This document shows positions 24,298-26,430 of a stretch of DNA of 26,430 bases, piece by piece; positions within the stretch are counted from its first letter, which is position 1; each line of letters starts with the position of its first letter. The stretch is from a bacterium (GTDB lineage Bacteria > Bacillota > Clostridia > Oscillospirales > Acutalibacteraceae), in assembly GCA_020626545.1 (NCBI GenBank), contig JAHKZS010000157.1, positions 1-26,430 of the forward strand. Direction: 5' to 3'. The notes below the pieces were generated by a model. It ran no database searches, was not told the DNA's origin, and saw nothing but the letters and a program-made list of their open reading frames with translations. The position numbers and the translations under genes were made by a program.

Positions 24298-24759
24298 TCA
24301 AATATGTCTTATATAAGTTAAGCCGAGAAGTTTAAGGATATTTTCCTCTTTATCCCTAATAATCACTTTCTCATAATTGCCGTCGTCTTTGTAGCCTAAA
24401 AGCTTTAATACTCCGTAAACCGTCAAAAGCGCGGTCTCGGATTCAAAGGTATTATTTCTGGCTAAACTTTGAGATTCGGCAAATTCAAGCGAAATAAAAA
24501 TTCTACCGAGATCACTTTCGCTCAAATTCGAGTAATTTCCTGTAGACTGAACTACAACTCCATCAGCGTCTTCACTGTCATTTTTGCGTCCGGATAATTG
24601 TTCGTCATCGGTAAATGTAATATATACTTCAGCCGCGCCGCTATAGTTCTCGGTCATAAGAACCGCGTTACAACATCTTCTAACAATCATGCGCAAGCCT
24701 TTCGGTACTTTTAAAGCTTCTTGTTCGTCATCAATAATAACCTTGATTCTGTCCTTCAT
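24298..24759 (-). CDS. YbeY-like protein lacking the metal-binding histidines
   Basis: 153 aa, the normal size of the endoribonuclease YbeY. The fold-defining stretches are present: E-V-Y-I-T-F-T-D-D-E-Q-L, L-G-R-I-F-I-S-L-E-F-A-E-S-Q, and L-L-T-V-Y-G-V-L-K-L-L-G-Y-K-D followed by E-N-I-L-K-L-L-G-L. But the YbeY zinc motif H-G-x-L-H-L-x-G-Y-D-H has become Y115-G-V-L-K119-L-L-G-Y-K124-D125, so all three histidines are gone, and the T-D-V-L-S-F segment is replaced by D-A-D-G-V-V-V. RNase activity by the usual mechanism is therefore unlikely; it may bind RNA or a ribosomal partner, or be regulatory. It lies downstream of the LytS/REC-XRE pair with its own promoter and terminator. A canonical ybeY is expected elsewhere. 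Confidence 0.75.
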   Translation of the reverse strand: MKDRIKVIIDDEQEALKVPKGLRMIVRRCCNAVLMTENYSGAAEVYITFTDDEQLSGRKNDSEDADGVVVQSTGNYSNLSESDLGRIFISLEFAESQSLARNNTFESETALLTVYGVLKLLGYKDDGNYEKVIIRDKEENILKLLGLTYIRHI

Positions 24760-24841
24760 AAAACCAATTCCCTTAGTATTATCAACTATTCATTATTATT
24801 TTAACACTAAGAGCATTACGTGTAAATCACCGTAGCGGTGA

Positions 24842-24871
24842 ATTTTAAATAATGACGTGACAATCTGTCAA
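24842..24871 (-). promoter_or_regulatory. Promoter of the YbeY-like gene with overlapping palindrome
   Basis: Minus strand: -35 TTGACA at 24866-24871, 18-bp spacer, -10 TAAAAT at 24842-24847. TGACA-ATC-TGTCA (24858-24870) overlaps the -35 box as a possible operator. A small hairpin (24827-24841, TCACCG-TAG-CGGTGA) lies at the expected start site. Confidence 0.55.
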
Positions 24872-24902
24872 CCGGCGTGAAGCGGCTTGTCTCACTAAAA
24901 GT

Positions 24903-25481
24903 TTACATCAACAATTCATCCGACGATACATTCAATATTTTTGCGATCCTAACTATATTTGCCGTTTCGGGAAGCCTTTCCCCCGACTCCCATCTATACA
25001 CAGTCTGGAAACTTACATCCATTTCATCCGCGAGTTCACGTACACTCATCCCGGCTGTTTCACGACTTTCACGAATATTATCACCGATTTTTTTCGGGTT
25101 AACTTTTCCCGAATTAAAAGCTCTTACAGGGTTGCGGAGATTATCGAACGACTTTTTAAGCGCCGATTTTTTCAGCGGTTTTAAAAGAAAGTCGCTGGCG
25201 AAAACCCTAAACGCGTCTAGCGAATACTTAGGGAATCCCGTCACAAAAATAATATTTGCCCCCGGTTGTTTTTCTGTAAGCGTTTCAGCAAATTCGATTC
25301 CGTTAATCTGCGGCATGTCTATATCGAGTATGACTATATCGATTCTGGTATTCTCACAAAAGCTCAAAGCCTCGTTAGCGTCGGTAAAACCGAAGCAAAC
25401 CGCAGATTCTTCCACAGCTTTTACCGTGCGAATAGTGTCCTTAACAATAAGACTTTTGTCGTCAAGCACAAGAACGTTCAT
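24903..25481 (-). CDS. Response regulator with receiver and XRE-type helix-turn-helix output
   Basis: 192 aa. Receiver domain 1-110 with D7-D8, phospho-acceptor D53 (V-I-L-D-I-D-M-P), T81 and K101 (L-L-K-P). After a short linker, residues 131-191 are a Cro/C1-type (XRE, HTH_3) DNA-binding domain: I-G-D-N-I-R-E-S-R, then S-V-R-E-L-A-D-E-M-D-V-S-F-Q-T-V-Y-R-W-E-S-G. LytS-type kinases normally pair with LytTR regulators, so an XRE output is unusual. The ATG overlaps the kinase stop codon (TAATG) and its ribosome site AAGGAGG lies in the kinase's last codons, so the pair is translationally coupled. Targets are unknown. Confidence 0.88.
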   Translation of the reverse strand: MNVLVLDDKSLIVKDTIRTVKAVEESAVCFGFTDANEALSFCENTRIDIVILDIDMPQINGIEFAETLTEKQPGANIIFVTGFPKYSLDAFRVFASDFLLKPLKKSALKKSFDNLRNPVRAFNSGKVNPKKIGDNIRESRETAGMSVRELADEMDVSFQTVYRWESGERLPETANIVRIAKILNVSSDELLM

Positions 25482-26430
25482 TATATTTCCTCCTTCGGAA
25501 TAAATATCGTCGCGGTAGTACCACTCGAGTTACTTTCGATTTTAAGCTGACCTTTACATTGATACTCAAGCCTTGTGCGGACATTTTTAATTCCCACGCG
25601 GTTTATAACAGCTTCGGTATCGAATCCTTTGCCGTTATCCTTTACCCTGATAACGTAGTTTCCGTTTTCAAGTTCGGTAGATATTATAATTCTTCCGTTT
25701 TCTTTGAGCTTACTTACGCCGTGAATAACAGCGTTTTCAACAAGCGGTTCAATAGTGAGCGCGGGTACTTTAAAATGTGACTCCTTAAAATCATACTCAA
25801 CCGTAATATCTACTGTATCGTCCGCGGTTTCTATATCTAAAAACGCCTTAACGTGTTCTATTTCGGTTTTAAAATCAATCAACTCGTCAGTTTCAAGCGC
25901 TTCTATATTACGGCGCAAATAAACCGAAAAGTCACTGATACTGTTATCGGCTTTTTCCTGATCTTCCCAAATAAGCGACTTTATTATTCCGAGCGCGTTA
26001 AAAATAAAATGAGGAGAAATCTGACTTTGCATAAGCCGTATTCTTGTCTTAGATAGCTCGAGCTCTTTCTCCATAACCTCATTTTTTACATTTTGATTTT
26101 CTTTCTCGAGTTCTTTATTAAGGCGGGCTATTTCTTTATTACTTTTAATTTGGCGGAGATTAACGTTATAACGAGTTATACTTCCGGCGGTACATACGAT
26201 TGCGAACGTAAAATAGTTGAACGTTTGGATGCCTTGAGCGCCGTTATGCAAATACATACATAAGTAATAAAAAGAAAAAGAGCCCAAAATTACCGACATA
26301 CCGAGATACGGTCGTACCGAAAAGAAACTTACGTAAACAACCATTACTACATAAAAAGTTAAAATCTGTCCATTATTCTTAAAGTGATTAAACGAAACGT
26401 CCATTCCCCATAGTATAAGAAGTAACGTTG
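25481..26430 (-). CDS. LytS/YehU-type sensor histidine kinase, cut by the window edge
   Basis: Partial: the frame stays open to base 26430. The first internal ATG is at 26402-26404 (307 aa from there), but it has no proper ribosome site and hydrophobic codons (L-L-I-L-W-G) precede it, so the real start is outside. From that ATG: membrane helices about 13-75, coiled coil 85-125, then the His_kinase (PF06580-type) motif Q-I-S-P-H132-F-I-F-N with phospho-acceptor H132, N-box E-P-L-V-E-N224-A-V-I-H-G and G-box D-N-G-K-G-F-D. It should phosphorylate the overlapping REC-XRE regulator. The signal sensed is unknown. Confidence 0.9.
   Translation of the reverse strand, partial: TLLLILWGMDVSFNHFKNNGQILTFYVVMVVYVSFFSVRPYLGMSVILGSFSFYYLCMYLHNGAQGIQTFNYFTFAIVCTAGSITRYNVNLRQIKSNKEIARLNKELEKENQNVKNEVMEKELELSKTRIRLMQSQISPHFIFNALGIIKSLIWEDQEKADNSISDFSVYLRRNIEALETDELIDFKTEIEHVKAFLDIETADDTVDITVEYDFKESHFKVPALTIEPLVENAVIHGVSKLKENGRIIISTELENGNYVIRVKDNGKGFDTEAVINRVGIKNVRTRLEYQCKGQLKIESNSSGTTATIFIPKEEI

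Noticed and set aside
24827..24890. tRNA or small RNA gene in the gap before the regulator
   Set aside because: Only a 6-bp hairpin and GC-rich words; no cloverleaf or T-loop motif.
24877..25503. 208-aa plus-strand frame opposite the response regulator
   Set aside because: It is the mirror of two coupled, well-conserved genes; Ser-rich antisense composition and no ribosome site.

Overview
The window looks like the chromosome of a gut- or rumen-type Gram-positive clostridium, most likely Ruminococcus or a close Oscillospiraceae relative. This rests on an AmyE-like GH13 amylase carrying a CBM26 starch-binding module and a type I dockerin (cellulosome/amylosome attachment), BspA-like leucine-rich-repeat and papain-family surface proteins with lysine-rich C-terminal modules, AT-rich intergenic DNA and strong GGAGG ribosome binding sites. 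The species is inference; no rRNA, tRNA, CRISPR array, transposase or integrase is visible. Almost every gene is on the minus strand; only the amylase and an alpha/beta hydrolase read plus.

Layout. 1-416: gene-free, with short direct and inverted repeats and the terminator of the first operon. 417-5611 (-): exported three-gene operon, papain-like protease > LRR protein > VanY-type carboxypeptidase, with a promoter at 5771-5799 and a GC-rich, foldable leader that can hide the first ribosome binding site. 5994-8228 (+): dockerin-bearing amylase. 8286-12673 (-): adenosine-deaminase/SLOG-like fusion > nucleoside hydrolase lipoprotein > tyrosine phosphatase, from a consensus promoter at 12705-12733. 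12822-16870 (-): membrane acyltransferase and a large beta-helix surface protein. 16991-19075 (-): three membrane proteins ending in a PrsW-type protease. 19232-20356 (-): exported HAD phosphatase. 20456-20603 (-): remnant of a response regulator.

20670-23505: MerR regulator > cyclophilin-like protein > sugar O-acetyltransferase (-), divergent from an alpha/beta hydrolase (+). The shared intergenic region holds an 18-bp perfect palindrome inside a 19-bp promoter spacer, the classic MerR arrangement, matching what I recall of the AdhR operator. 23552-24187 (-): Pr6Pr/AIG1-like membrane protein. 24298-24759 (-): YbeY-like protein that has lost the metal-binding histidines. 24903-26430 (-): LytS-type histidine kinase (cut by the window edge) overlapping a response regulator with an unusual REC-XRE architecture.

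The most unusual items are the adenosine deaminase-SLOG fusion operon, the degenerate YbeY next to the LytS/REC-XRE pair, the structured leader of the protease operon, and the decayed response regulator. None can be called a proven new system from sequence alone.
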